From: Streptomyces sp. NBC_00433
GTDB taxonomy: Bacteria > Actinomycetota > Actinomycetes > Streptomycetales > Streptomycetaceae
Assembly (NCBI GenBank): GCA_036015235.1
Contig: CP107926.1
Location: 6,633,501 to 6,697,500, forward strand
Reading direction: 5' to 3'
Length of the DNA: 64,000 nucleotides
In this document: positions 8,371 to 17,513 of the stretch, piece by piece
Layout: each line of letters opens with the position of its first letter
How positions within the stretch are numbered: the first letter of the stretch is position 1
Made by a program: the position numbers and the translations under genes
The notes under the pieces: model-generated
Databases searched by the model: none
What the model saw: only the letters and a program-made list of their open reading frames with translations
Told to the model about the DNA's origin: nothing

Positions 8371-8816
8371 CCCTGCGGGGTGCTGTTACGGACTCCACAG
8401 TTGCGCTGTGTGGGGGCTGGTCGCGCAGTTCCCCGCGCCCCCAGGTGGGTGCCACTTGCTGTGGCGTTGCTTTCTTTCCCGCCTCGTCGGCGGGGCGCGC
8501 AGTTCCCCGTGCCCCTGGAAAACGCGTGCCCTCCTGCGCACAGAGCCCAGCCCCTGCCAGGGGCAAACGCCTGACGGCGGAGGACGCAGGACCCAAAGGG
8601 GCGCGGGGAACTGCGCGACCAGCCACAGCGGACCGCAACTGTGAACGCAACAGAGCGAGGCACCCCCCAGGGGCGCGGGGAACTGCGCGCACGGCCCCCA
8701 CCGGGCCGCAGGCAGGCAACGTCACCGCAAGGGGCAGGACCTCGGGGGCGCGGTGAACTGCGCGACAAGCCACCCACGCGGCGCAACCGTGGACTCCGTA
8801 ACAGCACCCCGCAGGG
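8371..8816. repeat. Cluster of five streptomycete intergenic repeats inside an inverted repeat
   Basis: The core GCGCGGGGAACTGCGCG or a near copy occurs at 8422–8438 and 8496–8512 (minus) and at 8601–8617, 8673–8689 and 8748–8764 (plus). The outer flanks 8371–8392 and 8795–8816 are perfect 22-bp inverted copies of each other. No credible gene lies in this 470-bp gap; the open frames seen in it follow the repeats. The core is recognisable as a dispersed intergenic element common in Streptomyces genomes. Confidence 0.85.
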
Positions 8817-8818
8817 GG

Positions 8819-9490
8819 TCAGTGGGCAGAAGCCAGCGCAGCGGGGATGTGGGGGTCCGCCGGCCCCAGGAAGCGCGGCCCCGGGTGGACGGCGGCGTCC
8901 AGCGCCGCCTTGCTCGCGGCGAGCAGCTCGCGTGCGCCGCCCGCGTACCACGTCACGTCGTGCGGCTCGGAGACGCCGACGCCGTAGACGTCGAGGCCGG
9001 CCGCTTCGCAGAGGGCCACGGCCCGCCGGATATGGAACCCCTGGCTGACCAGAATCGCCCGCCGCACCCCGAAAACGCGCTTCGCGCGACTGCACGAGTC
9101 CCAGGTGTCGAACCCGGCGTCGTCCACGACCACCCGCCCGGAGGGCACACCGTGGGCCACGAGATACGTCCGCATCGCGCCCGGCTCGTCGTAGGCCGTG
9201 CGGCTGTTGTCCCCGGTGACCAGCAGCACCCGCACCTTGCCCGCCCGGTAGAGGGCCGCGGCAGCGTCGAGGCGGTGGGCGAGGTAGGGCGAGGGGCGGC
9301 CGTCGGTGAGGCCCGCGCCGAAGACGACGCCGACCGGCTCCGCCGGGACGTCGGCGAGGTCCCGCACCCGCCCGCCGCCCGCGAGCTGGACCCATACCGC
9401 GGGCAGCAGCGCGACCGTGCACAGCCCCGCGGCCACCCGCACCGTGCGCCGCCGGCCTTGGCGGGTCCGTGGCAACCGGAGCACCCGCAT
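8819..9490 (-). CDS. YdcF/SanA-like DUF218 membrane-anchored protein
   Basis: The 223-residue protein has one N-terminal transmembrane segment (about residues 18–38) followed by a DUF218 domain. Recognisable family motifs are VVFGAGL, PYLAHRLDAAAALYRAGKV, LLVTGDN and SQGFHIRRA. SanA/YdcF proteins are linked to envelope barrier function and vancomycin sensitivity in enterobacteria; their chemistry is not settled. It ends directly at the repeat cluster and is divergent from the gamma-glutamylcyclotransferase-like gene. Confidence 0.85.
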   Translation of the reverse strand: MRVLRLPRTRQGRRRTVRVAAGLCTVALLPAVWVQLAGGGRVRDLADVPAEPVGVVFGAGLTDGRPSPYLAHRLDAAAALYRAGKVRVLLVTGDNSRTAYDEPGAMRTYLVAHGVPSGRVVVDDAGFDTWDSCSRAKRVFGVRRAILVSQGFHIRRAVALCEAAGLDVYGVGVSEPHDVTWYAGGARELLAASKAALDAAVHPGPRFLGPADPHIPAALASAH

Positions 9491-9599
9491 CCCCCACCCC
9501 CTCCGTCACGACCACCGACGCGCGGCGAACAGCCCGCGGTTGCGGGCGCACCCGGCACAGTGGTCGCAGACCGCACCGCCGACCGCCCAGGAGGCCACC

Positions 9600-10040
9600 G
9601 TGACCGACCGCCTGCCCTTCTTCGTCTACGGCACCCTGCTGCCGGGCGAGCGCAACCACGGGCTGCTGGCAGGGCGTACGCGCGGCTGGACCCCGGCGGC
9701 GCTGCCGGGCGCGCTGCTCTTCGACGGCCCCGGTTATCCCTTCGCCGTGGCCGACCCGGCGGGGGAGGGGCGGGTGTCCGGCGAGGTCGTGGAGATAGCC
9801 GCGGCAATGTACGACGCCGTGGTCGCCGACCTGGACCGGCTTGAGGACTACGTCCCCGGCGCCCCGGCGAACCGCTACGAGCGGGTGCGCAGGGCCGTGC
9901 GCGGCGAGCGCGGCCAGGCCGAGGCGTGGGTCTACCTCGCGGGCCCGGCCCTCGCCCGGGACCTGCTGGCGTCGGGCCGCCCCATCCCTGGCGGGGACTG
10001 GCGGCGCCGCGACCTCACCGGCGGGGGCGCGGGCGTGTGA
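9600..10040 (+). CDS. Gamma-glutamylcyclotransferase-like (AIG2/GGCT fold) protein
   Basis: The 146-residue protein starts with FFVYGTLLPGERNH, the substrate-binding loop typical of the GGCT/AIG2 fold, and has a candidate catalytic Glu in RVSGEVVEI. Such enzymes cyclise gamma-glutamyl amines or peptides to 5-oxoproline; the substrate here is unknown. The GTG at 9600 follows an AGGAGG ribosome site at ideal distance, so I reject the longer open frame upstream. Confidence 0.87.
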   Translation: MTDRLPFFVYGTLLPGERNHGLLAGRTRGWTPAALPGALLFDGPGYPFAVADPAGEGRVSGEVVEIAAAMYDAVVADLDRLEDYVPGAPANRYERVRRAVRGERGQAEAWVYLAGPALARDLLASGRPIPGGDWRRRDLTGGGAGV

Positions 10041-10107
10041 TGCCGGGGCAAAGATCCGTGACCGCGCACGCAACGGCGTCGCAATGCCGATCCCGCACCA
10101 TGGACAT

Positions 10108-10872
10108 ATGACGTTTTCCCGCCCCGCCCTGGTGGCCGTCGCCCACGGCAGCCGCGACCCGCGCGCACTGCCCGCGGTCCGCGCGCTGCTCGACCGGGTG
10201 AGGGCGGCACGCCCCGGCGTGGACATACGCCTCGGCCATGTCGAGCTGAACGAGCCCCTGCTTCCCGACACCCTCGCCGCCCTCCGAGGCGAGGCCGTCC
10301 TGGTCCCGCTGCTCCTTGGCCGCGGCCACCACGTCAAACACGACCTGCCCGCGGCGCTGTCCGCGGCCCCGTGGCTGTGCGGCACGGTCGCCGCCCCGCT
10401 CGGGCCGCATCCGCTGCTCGCGGAGGTCCTGCACGACCGCCTGCTGGCGGCGGGCTGGGCGGGGGCGCCCTCCCGCGCCGGGGCGGCGGGTCGCGCCGTC
10501 GTGCTCGCCGCCGCCGGGTCCCGCGACCCGGACTCCGCCGTCGACACCGGGCGCACCGCCGCGCTGCTCGCCGCCCGGCTCGGGGTGCCCGTCCTCCCCG
10601 CCTACGCCTCCGCCGCCGCGCCCGCCGTCACCGACGCCCTCGACGCGCTCGCCGCCCGCGGCATCGGCCGGGGGCGTATCGCCGTGGCGTCGTATTTCAC
10701 CGCGCCGGGCCGCTTCGCCACCCAGACGTCGCTGCCCGCCCCCTGGATCGCGGCGGCGCCGCTCGGGGCGCACGAGGCGATGGCCCGCCTCGTCCTGCAC
10801 CGCTACGACGAGGCCGTACGCGCGCTGCGCGCGCCGGACCCCGCACACCGGCCGCTCGCCCGCGCGAGCTGA
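10108..10872 (+). CDS. CbiX/SirB-like sirohydrochlorin chelatase
   Basis: The protein of 254 residues has two CbiX-like halves. The first opens with VAVAHGSRDPRALPAV and contains the metal-site His-rich loop GRGHHVKHD; the second has VVLAAAGSRDPDS. Members insert cobalt or ferrous iron into sirohydrochlorin. In streptomycetes they are usually tied to siroheme for sulfite and nitrite reductases, so a link to the nearby NirB is plausible. I chose the ATG at 10108 to match family length; no Shine-Dalgarno is visible and a weak -10-like CACCAT ends 7 nt upstream. Confidence 0.87.
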   Translation: MTFSRPALVAVAHGSRDPRALPAVRALLDRVRAARPGVDIRLGHVELNEPLLPDTLAALRGEAVLVPLLLGRGHHVKHDLPAALSAAPWLCGTVAAPLGPHPLLAEVLHDRLLAAGWAGAPSRAGAAGRAVVLAAAGSRDPDSAVDTGRTAALLAARLGVPVLPAYASAAAPAVTDALDALAARGIGRGRIAVASYFTAPGRFATQTSLPAPWIAAAPLGAHEAMARLVLHRYDEAVRALRAPDPAHRPLARAS

Positions 10873-10913
10873 AACCGGGTGGCCGCGGACACCGCGCCGC
10901 CACCCGCGGCGGT

Positions 10914-10919
10914 TACCGT
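10914..10919 (+). promoter_or_regulatory. -10 box TACCGT, leaderless promoter of dgt
   Basis: TACCGT ends 7 nt before the ATG at 10926, which puts the transcription start on the start codon. No ribosome site is present between them. Confidence 0.55.
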
Positions 10920-10925
10920 CGGGTC

Positions 10926-12221
10926 ATGGACACCGACGACCCGCGCCTGGGGCCTTACGAGCGATACGGCCCGTACGCGGCGGCCGACACGGACCGCTAC
11001 GTGCCCGAGCCGGACAAACGGCCCGGGCGCACGGCCTTCCAGCGGGACCGGGCCAGGGTGCTGCACTCCGCCGCCTTGCGCCGCCTCGCCGGGAAGACGC
11101 AGGTCGTCGACCCGGGCGTGAGCGACGCCGCCGTGCCCGACACCAGCCCGCGCACCCGGCTCACGCACTCACTCGAATGCGCCCAGGTCGGCCGCGAACT
11201 GGGCGCCGCACTCGGCTGCGACCCCGACCTGGTCGAGACCGCGTGCCTCGCGCACGACCTCGGGCACCCGCCCTTCGGCCACAACGGCGAGGTCGTGCTG
11301 GCCGAATTCGCCGCGGACTGCGGCGGCTTCGAGGGCAACGCGCAGAGCCTGCGGCTGCTCACCCGTATCGAACCCAAGCGGTTCGACCCCGCGGACCTCA
11401 GCGTCGGGCTCAACCTCACCCGGGCCGCGCTCGACGCCGCCACCAAATACCCCTGGCCGCGGGGCGGCACCCCGGGCGCGCCCGGCAGCCCCAAATTCGG
11501 GGTCTACGAGGACGACCTCGCCGTCTTCCACTGGGCCCGGCAGGGCGCGCCCGACGACCGCACATGCTTCGAGGCGCAGGTCATGGACTGGTCCGACGAC
11601 GTCGCCTACTCCGTGCACGACGTCGAGGACGGCCTCCAGGCCGGGCACATCGACCCCCGCGCACTGACCTCGGGTCCCGAAAGGGCCGAGGTCTTCGGGT
11701 GCGCGGCGGCCCGTTACGCCCCGCCGGGCGCCTCCCCGGACGAGCTGGCCGCCGCGCTCGACCGGCTCCTCGCCCAGCCGTGGTGGCCGAACCACTACGA
11801 CGGCTCCGCCCGCGGCCAGGCCCGCCTCAAGGACGCGGCGTCCCAGCTCATCGGCCGCTTCTGCCTCGCCGCGGAGGGGGCCACGCGCGAGCGGTACGGT
11901 ACCGCTCGGCTCACGCGCTACGGGGCCGAGCTTGTCGTTCCGCGCGACCAGCGGCTGGAGTGCGCGGTCCTCAAGGCGGTCGCCGACTGCTACGTCATGC
12001 AGCGGGCCGCTCAGGCGCGGCGCCGGGCCGCGCAGCGGGTCGTCATCTCCGAGCTTGCCGCTGCGCTGCTCTCGCTTGCCCCCGTGGGGCTCGATCCGCA
12101 GTTCGCGGCGATATTCGCCGCCGCGGCGGACGATCGGGCGCGGCGGCGCGCGATCGTCGACCAGATCGCGTCCCTCACGGACGCCGCCGCGACGGCGCTC
12201 CACGCCCGCCTTACGCGGTGA
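10926..12221 (+). CDS. dgt: Deoxyguanosinetriphosphate triphosphohydrolase-like protein
   Basis: The 431-residue HD-domain protein carries the metal-binding motifs RLTHSLE and CLAHDLGHPPFGHNG and a third ligand in VMDWSDDVAYSVHDVED. This is the standard Dgt architecture. The enzyme splits dNTPs into nucleoside and tripolyphosphate and so tunes dNTP pools; it acts in the cytoplasm. It sits in a housekeeping block leading to dnaG, an arrangement common in streptomycetes. The ATG at 10926 is supported by the leaderless promoter. Confidence 0.93.
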   Translation: MDTDDPRLGPYERYGPYAAADTDRYVPEPDKRPGRTAFQRDRARVLHSAALRRLAGKTQVVDPGVSDAAVPDTSPRTRLTHSLECAQVGRELGAALGCDPDLVETACLAHDLGHPPFGHNGEVVLAEFAADCGGFEGNAQSLRLLTRIEPKRFDPADLSVGLNLTRAALDAATKYPWPRGGTPGAPGSPKFGVYEDDLAVFHWARQGAPDDRTCFEAQVMDWSDDVAYSVHDVEDGLQAGHIDPRALTSGPERAEVFGCAAARYAPPGASPDELAAALDRLLAQPWWPNHYDGSARGQARLKDAASQLIGRFCLAAEGATRERYGTARLTRYGAELVVPRDQRLECAVLKAVADCYVMQRAAQARRRAAQRVVISELAAALLSLAPVGLDPQFAAIFAAAADDRARRRAIVDQIASLTDAAATALHARLTR

Positions 12222-12378
12222 CCCGCGGTCTCTCCGTCCCCACCTGCGGCCCGGTGGTGGGGAGGCCGTAACCGCACCCCGCGGGGGGACCGGGGAAGAC
12301 ATGGCGTGGCGCTCTTCCCGACGGCCCCGCCGTGAGGGACGCTCACGGGTAAGGAAAGACCGGCAGGGGAGGCGCACA

Positions 12379-13665
12379 GTGGTGGACGCACACCAGACCT
12401 TCGTGATCGTCGGAGCGGGACTCGCCGGGGCGAAAGCCGCGGAGACGTTGCGCTCCGAGGGTTTCACCGGCCGGGTGATACTGATCGGGGACGAGCGCGA
12501 CCACCCGTACGAACGGCCACCCCTGTCCAAGGGGTATCTGACGGGCAGCGCGGAGCGGGACTCCGCCTTCGTGCAGGCCCCCGCCTGGTACGCGGAGCAC
12601 GACATCGAGCTGCACCTGGGGCAGCCCGTGGTGCACCTGGACAGGAAGACCCGCACGATCACCCTCGGCGACGGCTCGACGCTGATCTACGACAAGCTGC
12701 TGCTGGCGACCGGCTCGGAGCCGCGGCGGCTGGACATCCCGGGTACGGACCTGGCCGGGGTGCACCACCTGCGGCGGCTGGCGCACGCCGACCGGCTCAA
12801 GCACGTGCTGACCAGCCTGGGCCGGGAGAACGGCCACCTGGTGGTGGCCGGGGCGGGCTGGATCGGTCTTGAGGTGGCCGCCGCGGCCCGCGGCTACGGC
12901 GCCGAGGTGACCGTCGTGGAGTCCGGGCCGACGCCGCTGCACGGGGTGCTCGGGCCGGAGCTGGGCGCCGTCTTCACCGATCTGCACGCCGAGCACGGCG
13001 TCCGCTTCCACTTCGGCGCCCGGCTGACCGAGATCACCGGCCAGGACGGCATGGTCCTGGCCGCGATCACCGACGACGGCCAGGAGCACCCGGCGCACGA
13101 CGTGCTCGCCGCGATCGGCGCGGCCCCGCGTACCGCGCTGGCGGAGGTCGCGGGGCTGGCGATGGCGGCCCGCGAGGAGGGCGGCGGCATCGCGGTGGAC
13201 GCGGGCTTGCGCACCTCCGATCCGGACATCTTCGCGGCGGGCGACGTCGCGAACGCCGAGCACCCGCTGCTGGGGTCCGCCATGCCGGAGGCCAGGGGAG
13301 GCCGGCTGCGGGTCGAGCACTGGGCGAACGCGCTGAACGGCGGCCCGGCGGCGGCCCGCTCGATGCTCGGCCGCCCGGTGTCCTACGACCGGGTCCCGTA
13401 CTTCTTCACCGACCAGTACGACCTGGGCATGGAGTATTCCGGCTACGCGGCCCCCGGCTCGTACGACCAGGTGGTGTGCCGCGGTGATGTCGGGAAGCGG
13501 CACTTCATCGCCTTCTGGCTCCGCGAGGGCCGGGTGCTCGCGGGGATGAACGTCAACATCTGGGATGTGACCGAGCAGATCCAGCAGCTGATCCGCTCGG
13601 GCCGGCAGATCGACCCCGACGCGCTGTCGGACCCGGCGGTCCCGCTAACCTCGTTCCTGGACTGA
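12379..13665 (+). CDS. FAD-dependent ferredoxin/rubredoxin reductase-like oxidoreductase
   Basis: The 428-residue protein has an N-terminal FAD-binding Rossmann motif (VIVGAGLAGAKAAETL), a central NAD(P)H-binding motif (VVAGAGWIGLEVAAAA), a third FAD contact (DIFAAGDVAN) and a C-terminal reductase domain. It resembles ferredoxin reductases that feed P450 or dioxygenase systems. No such partner is adjacent, so the acceptor is unknown. The two adjacent GTG codons at 12379 and 12382 follow a GGGAGG site; I annotate the first. Confidence 0.9.
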   Translation: MVDAHQTFVIVGAGLAGAKAAETLRSEGFTGRVILIGDERDHPYERPPLSKGYLTGSAERDSAFVQAPAWYAEHDIELHLGQPVVHLDRKTRTITLGDGSTLIYDKLLLATGSEPRRLDIPGTDLAGVHHLRRLAHADRLKHVLTSLGRENGHLVVAGAGWIGLEVAAAARGYGAEVTVVESGPTPLHGVLGPELGAVFTDLHAEHGVRFHFGARLTEITGQDGMVLAAITDDGQEHPAHDVLAAIGAAPRTALAEVAGLAMAAREEGGGIAVDAGLRTSDPDIFAAGDVANAEHPLLGSAMPEARGGRLRVEHWANALNGGPAAARSMLGRPVSYDRVPYFFTDQYDLGMEYSGYAAPGSYDQVVCRGDVGKRHFIAFWLREGRVLAGMNVNIWDVTEQIQQLIRSGRQIDPDALSDPAVPLTSFLD

Positions 13666-13683
13666 CCAGGAAGGACACCCGAC

Positions 13684-14139
13684 ATGCCCGTTTCGCGTAC
13701 CGCCGTCGTCGCCGTCGAGGAGATATTCGCCCTGCGGTGGGCGGTACTGCGGACCGGGCTGCCGCGGGAGACCGCGGTCTATCCGGAGGACGCGCGCCCC
13801 GGCACCTTCCACATCGCCGCCTACGACGGGTCCGGCGCCGTCCAGGGCTGCGCCACCTTCTTCCCCGACGGGTTGCCCGGCGAGGCGGCTCCCGCCTACC
13901 GCTTCCGCGGCATGGGCAGCGCGCCGGAGATACGCGGCCAGGGCTTCGGCGCCGCCGCGCTGACGGCGGGCCTGCGCGAGTGCGCGGCCCGTGGCGCCGA
14001 GCTGGTGTGGTGCAACGGCCGGATCGCGGCCACCGGCTTCTACGAGCGGCTGGGCTTCACCGCGGTCGGCGAGGAATTCGTGGTCGAGCCGAGCGGCCCG
14101 CACTACGTCTTCGTCACGAAGGACCTGGACCGCGGCTGA
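13684..14139 (+). CDS. GNAT-family N-acetyltransferase
   Basis: This 151-residue protein shows the GNAT acetyl-CoA loop (EIRGQGFGAAAL) and the closing motif ATGFYERLGFTAVGEEF. The substrate cannot be predicted. It starts 18 bp after the oxidoreductase stop with an AGGAAGGA site, so it is probably co-transcribed with it. Confidence 0.88.
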   Translation: MPVSRTAVVAVEEIFALRWAVLRTGLPRETAVYPEDARPGTFHIAAYDGSGAVQGCATFFPDGLPGEAAPAYRFRGMGSAPEIRGQGFGAAALTAGLRECAARGAELVWCNGRIAATGFYERLGFTAVGEEFVVEPSGPHYVFVTKDLDRG

Positions 14140-14172
14140 GCCGAGCCGTCAGAAGCTGTCCGAGACGAGCCG

Positions 14173-14178
14173 TAGACT
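14173..14178 (+). promoter_or_regulatory. -10 box TAGACT, leaderless promoter of dnaG
   Basis: TAGACT ends 7 nt before the GTG at 14185, so the transcript is predicted to start at the initiation codon. No Shine-Dalgarno is seen. Confidence 0.5.
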
Positions 14179-14184
14179 TCACGC

Positions 14185-16104
14185 GTGGCGGGCAGGATCA
14201 GGGACGACGACGTGAAGGCGGTAAGGGACGCCGTCCCGATCGACGCCGTCGTCTCCGAATACCTCCAGCTGAAGAACGCGGGCGGCGGCAATCTGAAGGG
14301 CCTGTGCCCCTTCCACGACGAGAAGTCGCCGTCCTTCCAGGTCAGCCCGTCCAAGGGCCTCTTCCACTGCTTCGGCTGCGGTGAGGGCGGCGACACGCTG
14401 GCCTTCGTGATGAAGCTCGACCACCTGTCCTTCACCGAGGCCGTCGAGCGGCTGGCCGGGCAGGCGGGCATCACCCTGCGGTACGAGGAGGGCGGGCATG
14501 TGCCCGGCCGCCAGCAGGGCGAGCGCATCCGGCTGGTCGAGGCGCACCGCGCCGCGGCCGCCTTCTTCGTCGAGCAACTGGGCGGCGCCGAGGCCGAGAT
14601 CGGCCGGAAGTTCCTGGCCGAGCGGGGTTTCGACCAGGCCGCCGCGGAGCATTTCGGGGTCGGTTACGCGCCCGCCGGGTGGGACCACCTGGTGCGGTTC
14701 CTGCGCGGCAAGGGCTTCTCCGACAAGGAGCTGATGACCGCCGGGCTCGCCCTGGAGAGCCGCCGCGGCGGGGCGATCGACCGCTTCAGGGGCCGGCTGA
14801 TCTGGCCGATCAGGGACATCACCGGCGAGGTGATCGGCTTCGGCGCGCGCAAGCTGCGCGAGGACGACCAGGGGCCGAAGTATCTGAACACCTCGGAGAC
14901 CCCGCTCTACCGCAAGTCCCAGGTGCTCTACGGCATCGACCTGGCCAAGAAGGAGATCGCCAGGACCGGGCGGGCGGTCGTGGTCGAGGGCTACACCGAT
15001 GTGATGGCCTGCCATCTGGCCGGGGTCACCACGGCGATCGCCACGTGCGGTACGTCCTTCGGCGGCGACCACATCAAGATCCTGCGCCGCCTGCTGATGG
15101 ACAATGCCACCTCGGAGGTCGTCTTCACCTTCGACGGTGACGAGGCCGGGCGGAAGGCGGCGCTGCGGGCCTTCGAGGACGACCAGAAATTCGCCGCGGA
15201 GACGTCCATCGCGGTCACTCCCGGCGGCATGGACCCGTGCGAGCTGCGGCTCGCCGAGGGCGACGCGGCGGTGCAGCGGCTCATCGACGGGCGGACCCCG
15301 CTGTTCGCCTTCGCGCTGCGCTCGATCGTGTCGCGCTACAACCTGGACACCGACGAGGGCCGGGTCGCGGCGGTCGACGCGGCGGTCCCGGTGGTCGCGG
15401 CGATCAAGAACCAGGCGCTGCGGGACCGTTACGCGATCCGGCTGGTCGGCATGGCGGGTATCGGGACGCAGTCCGAGGAGGTCTCGATGATCCGCCGGGT
15501 CCGGGCGATGGCCCGCGCCCGCGCGGCGGGCGGCGGCGGCACCTCGTCCCGTCCCGAGTACGCGCGGCGCCCCGAGCGCGGTCAGGCCGCCGCGCCGCCG
15601 CAGAACGTGCCGCGCGGGCCGCGCCTGGACCTGCGCAGCCCGGCCCACCGGGTGGAGCGGGAGCTGCTGAAGCTGGCCCTGCAGTATCCGGCGCTGGTCT
15701 CGCCGGCCTTCGACGCCTACGGCGAGGACGAATTCACCGGGCCGCCCTACGCGCAGGTGCGCCGGGTCATCGCCGAGGTCGGCGGGGTGGAGCAGGCCGA
15801 CGCGGAATTCCTGGTCCGGGTGCGGGAGGCCGCGCCCGACGACACCGTGCGGATGATGGTGACCGAGCTCGCGGTCGAGCCGGTGATGCACAAGGCGCCG
15901 GAATTCTACGCGGGGGAGGTGCTGGTGCGGGTGCGGATGCTGGCGGTCGAGCGCCGGGTCGCACAGGTGCAGGCCACCCAGGCGCGCTTCTCCGCCCAGG
16001 GCGTCCCGGCGGACGCGCCCGAGGTCACGGCGGCGCTGGGCGAGTTGTGGGCGCTCCAGCAGTACGGCCAGCGGCTGCGCGAGCAGGGCGCGGCGGCGCT
16101 GTAG
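14185..16104 (+). CDS. dnaG: DNA primase
   Basis: The 639-residue protein has the complete bacterial primase layout. The N-terminal zinc ribbon shows CPFHDEKSPSF and HCFGCGEGG. The Toprim catalytic core shows VVVEGYTDVMAC and FDGDEAGRKAALRA. A Pro/Arg-rich linker leads to a C-terminal helicase-interaction domain. It makes RNA primers for lagging-strand synthesis with DnaB. The GTG at 14185 gives the expected N-terminus (MAGRIRDDDVKAVRDAVPID) and fits a leaderless promoter. It lies upstream of hrdA, as in other streptomycetes. Confidence 0.97.
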   Translation: MAGRIRDDDVKAVRDAVPIDAVVSEYLQLKNAGGGNLKGLCPFHDEKSPSFQVSPSKGLFHCFGCGEGGDTLAFVMKLDHLSFTEAVERLAGQAGITLRYEEGGHVPGRQQGERIRLVEAHRAAAAFFVEQLGGAEAEIGRKFLAERGFDQAAAEHFGVGYAPAGWDHLVRFLRGKGFSDKELMTAGLALESRRGGAIDRFRGRLIWPIRDITGEVIGFGARKLREDDQGPKYLNTSETPLYRKSQVLYGIDLAKKEIARTGRAVVVEGYTDVMACHLAGVTTAIATCGTSFGGDHIKILRRLLMDNATSEVVFTFDGDEAGRKAALRAFEDDQKFAAETSIAVTPGGMDPCELRLAEGDAAVQRLIDGRTPLFAFALRSIVSRYNLDTDEGRVAAVDAAVPVVAAIKNQALRDRYAIRLVGMAGIGTQSEEVSMIRRVRAMARARAAGGGGTSSRPEYARRPERGQAAAPPQNVPRGPRLDLRSPAHRVERELLKLALQYPALVSPAFDAYGEDEFTGPPYAQVRRVIAEVGGVEQADAEFLVRVREAAPDDTVRMMVTELAVEPVMHKAPEFYAGEVLVRVRMLAVERRVAQVQATQARFSAQGVPADAPEVTAALGELWALQQYGQRLREQGAAAL

Positions 16105-16305
16105 CGGTGCGGCGGCGGGGCCGTCGGCCGTGTCGGATCGAACGCGAAGCGTAACGGAAAACGAAAAACCGGCCGCACGACCCTCGTGGCATCGGCCTTG
16201 CGTGGGCCACACTGGGTGACGGCCCAGAGCCCGCCTCGGCGCCTTCCGAGCCTTCTCCGAGCCCTCTCAGAGCCCAATGTCGCGCTCACCGCGGAGGTCG
16301 CTTCC

Positions 16306-17496
16306 GTGCAGACGCAAACGCAAACGCAGGCGCAGATCCCGATACCGGTGTCCCTGCCGGCCAGTGGGCCGGTCCTGGCACCCGTCGCCGCCCTCGACGC
16401 GGAAGAGGTCGCCCGGGTGCCCGAACAGCGCGCGGAGTCCGGACCACCGCCCGACGGCCGTCCCGACGAGGCGGCGCCCTTCGATCCGGCGGTGGTCGAC
16501 GTGGTGGCCGATGTGGCGGTCGACGTGGTGGCCGACGTCGTGGTCGGCCCCGCGCAGCGCCGCCGCCCGCGGGCCGATCCGAGCGGCCCGTCCGCCGACC
16601 TCTTCCGGCAGTATCTGCGGGAGATCGGCCGTATCCCGCTGCTGACGGCCGCGCAGGAGGTGGAGCTGGCACGGCAGGTCGAGGCGGGGCTGTTCGCCGA
16701 GGAGAAGCTGACCGCCTTCCCGGACCTGGACTCGCAGCTCGCGGTGGACCTCGACTGCATCGTCGTGCAGGGCCGGATGGCCAAGCGGCGGCTGATCGAG
16801 GCGAATCTGCGGCTGGTCGTGTCGGTGGCGAAACGTTACATCGGACGCGGCCTGACGATGCTTGACCTGGTCCAGGAGGGCAACCTCGGGCTGATCAGGG
16901 CGGTCGAGAAGTTCGACTACGCCCGCGGCTACAAGTTCTCGACCTATGCCACCTGGTGGATCCGCCAGGCCATGTCCCGCGCGCTCGCCGACCAGGCCCG
17001 TACGATCCGCGTCCCGGTCCATGTCGTGGAGCTGATCAACCGCGTCATCCGCGTGCAGCGCCGGCTGCTCCAGGAACGCGGCTACGAGCCCAGCGCGGAG
17101 GACGTCGCCGCCCAGCTCGACATCACCCCGGAGCGGGTCGGCGAGGTCCTCCGCCTCGCCCAGGAGCCGGTCTCGCTGCACGCGCCGGTCGGCGAGGAGG
17201 ACGACGTCGCCCTCGGCGACCTCATCGAGGACGGCGACGCCGCCTCCCCGGTCGAGTCGGCCGCCTTCATGCTGCTGCGCGAACACCTCGAAGCGGTCCT
17301 CTCGACCCTCGGCGAACGCGAACGCAAGGTCGTCCAGCTCCGCTACGGCCTCGCCGACGGCCGCCCCCGAACCCTGGAGGAGATCGGCCGCCTCTTCGGC
17401 GTCACCCGCGAACGCATCCGCCAGATCGAGTCCAAGACCCTCGGCAAACTCCGCGACCACGCCTTCGCCGACCAGCTCCGCGGCTACCTGGAGTAG
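16306..17496 (+). CDS. hrdA: Principal-type RNA polymerase sigma factor (HrdA-like)
   Basis: The 396-residue sigma-70 protein contains region 1.2 (DLFRQYLREIGRIPLL), region 2.3–2.4 (YARGYKFSTYATWWIRQA), region 3, and region 4 with the -35-binding helix (LEEIGRLFGVTRERIRQIE). The position just downstream of dnaG matches HrdA of streptomycetes, a non-essential paralogue of HrdB. The GTG at 16306 has GGAGG 8 nt upstream, so I prefer it to the longer open frame. The N-terminus begins with a short QTQTQTQAQ stretch encoded by 6-bp DNA repeats and an acidic Val/Asp repeat, so this region may vary between strains. Confidence 0.9.
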   Translation: MQTQTQTQAQIPIPVSLPASGPVLAPVAALDAEEVARVPEQRAESGPPPDGRPDEAAPFDPAVVDVVADVAVDVVADVVVGPAQRRRPRADPSGPSADLFRQYLREIGRIPLLTAAQEVELARQVEAGLFAEEKLTAFPDLDSQLAVDLDCIVVQGRMAKRRLIEANLRLVVSVAKRYIGRGLTMLDLVQEGNLGLIRAVEKFDYARGYKFSTYATWWIRQAMSRALADQARTIRVPVHVVELINRVIRVQRRLLQERGYEPSAEDVAAQLDITPERVGEVLRLAQEPVSLHAPVGEEDDVALGDLIEDGDAASPVESAAFMLLREHLEAVLSTLGERERKVVQLRYGLADGRPRTLEEIGRLFGVTRERIRQIESKTLGKLRDHAFADQLRGYLE

Positions 17497-17513
17497 AGCC
17501 GAGTACCTCCTAC

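Noticed and set aside
8331..8756. Small genes inside the intergenic repeat cluster
   Set aside because: The open frames trace the repeat sequence, run on both strands and lack ribosome sites or family features.
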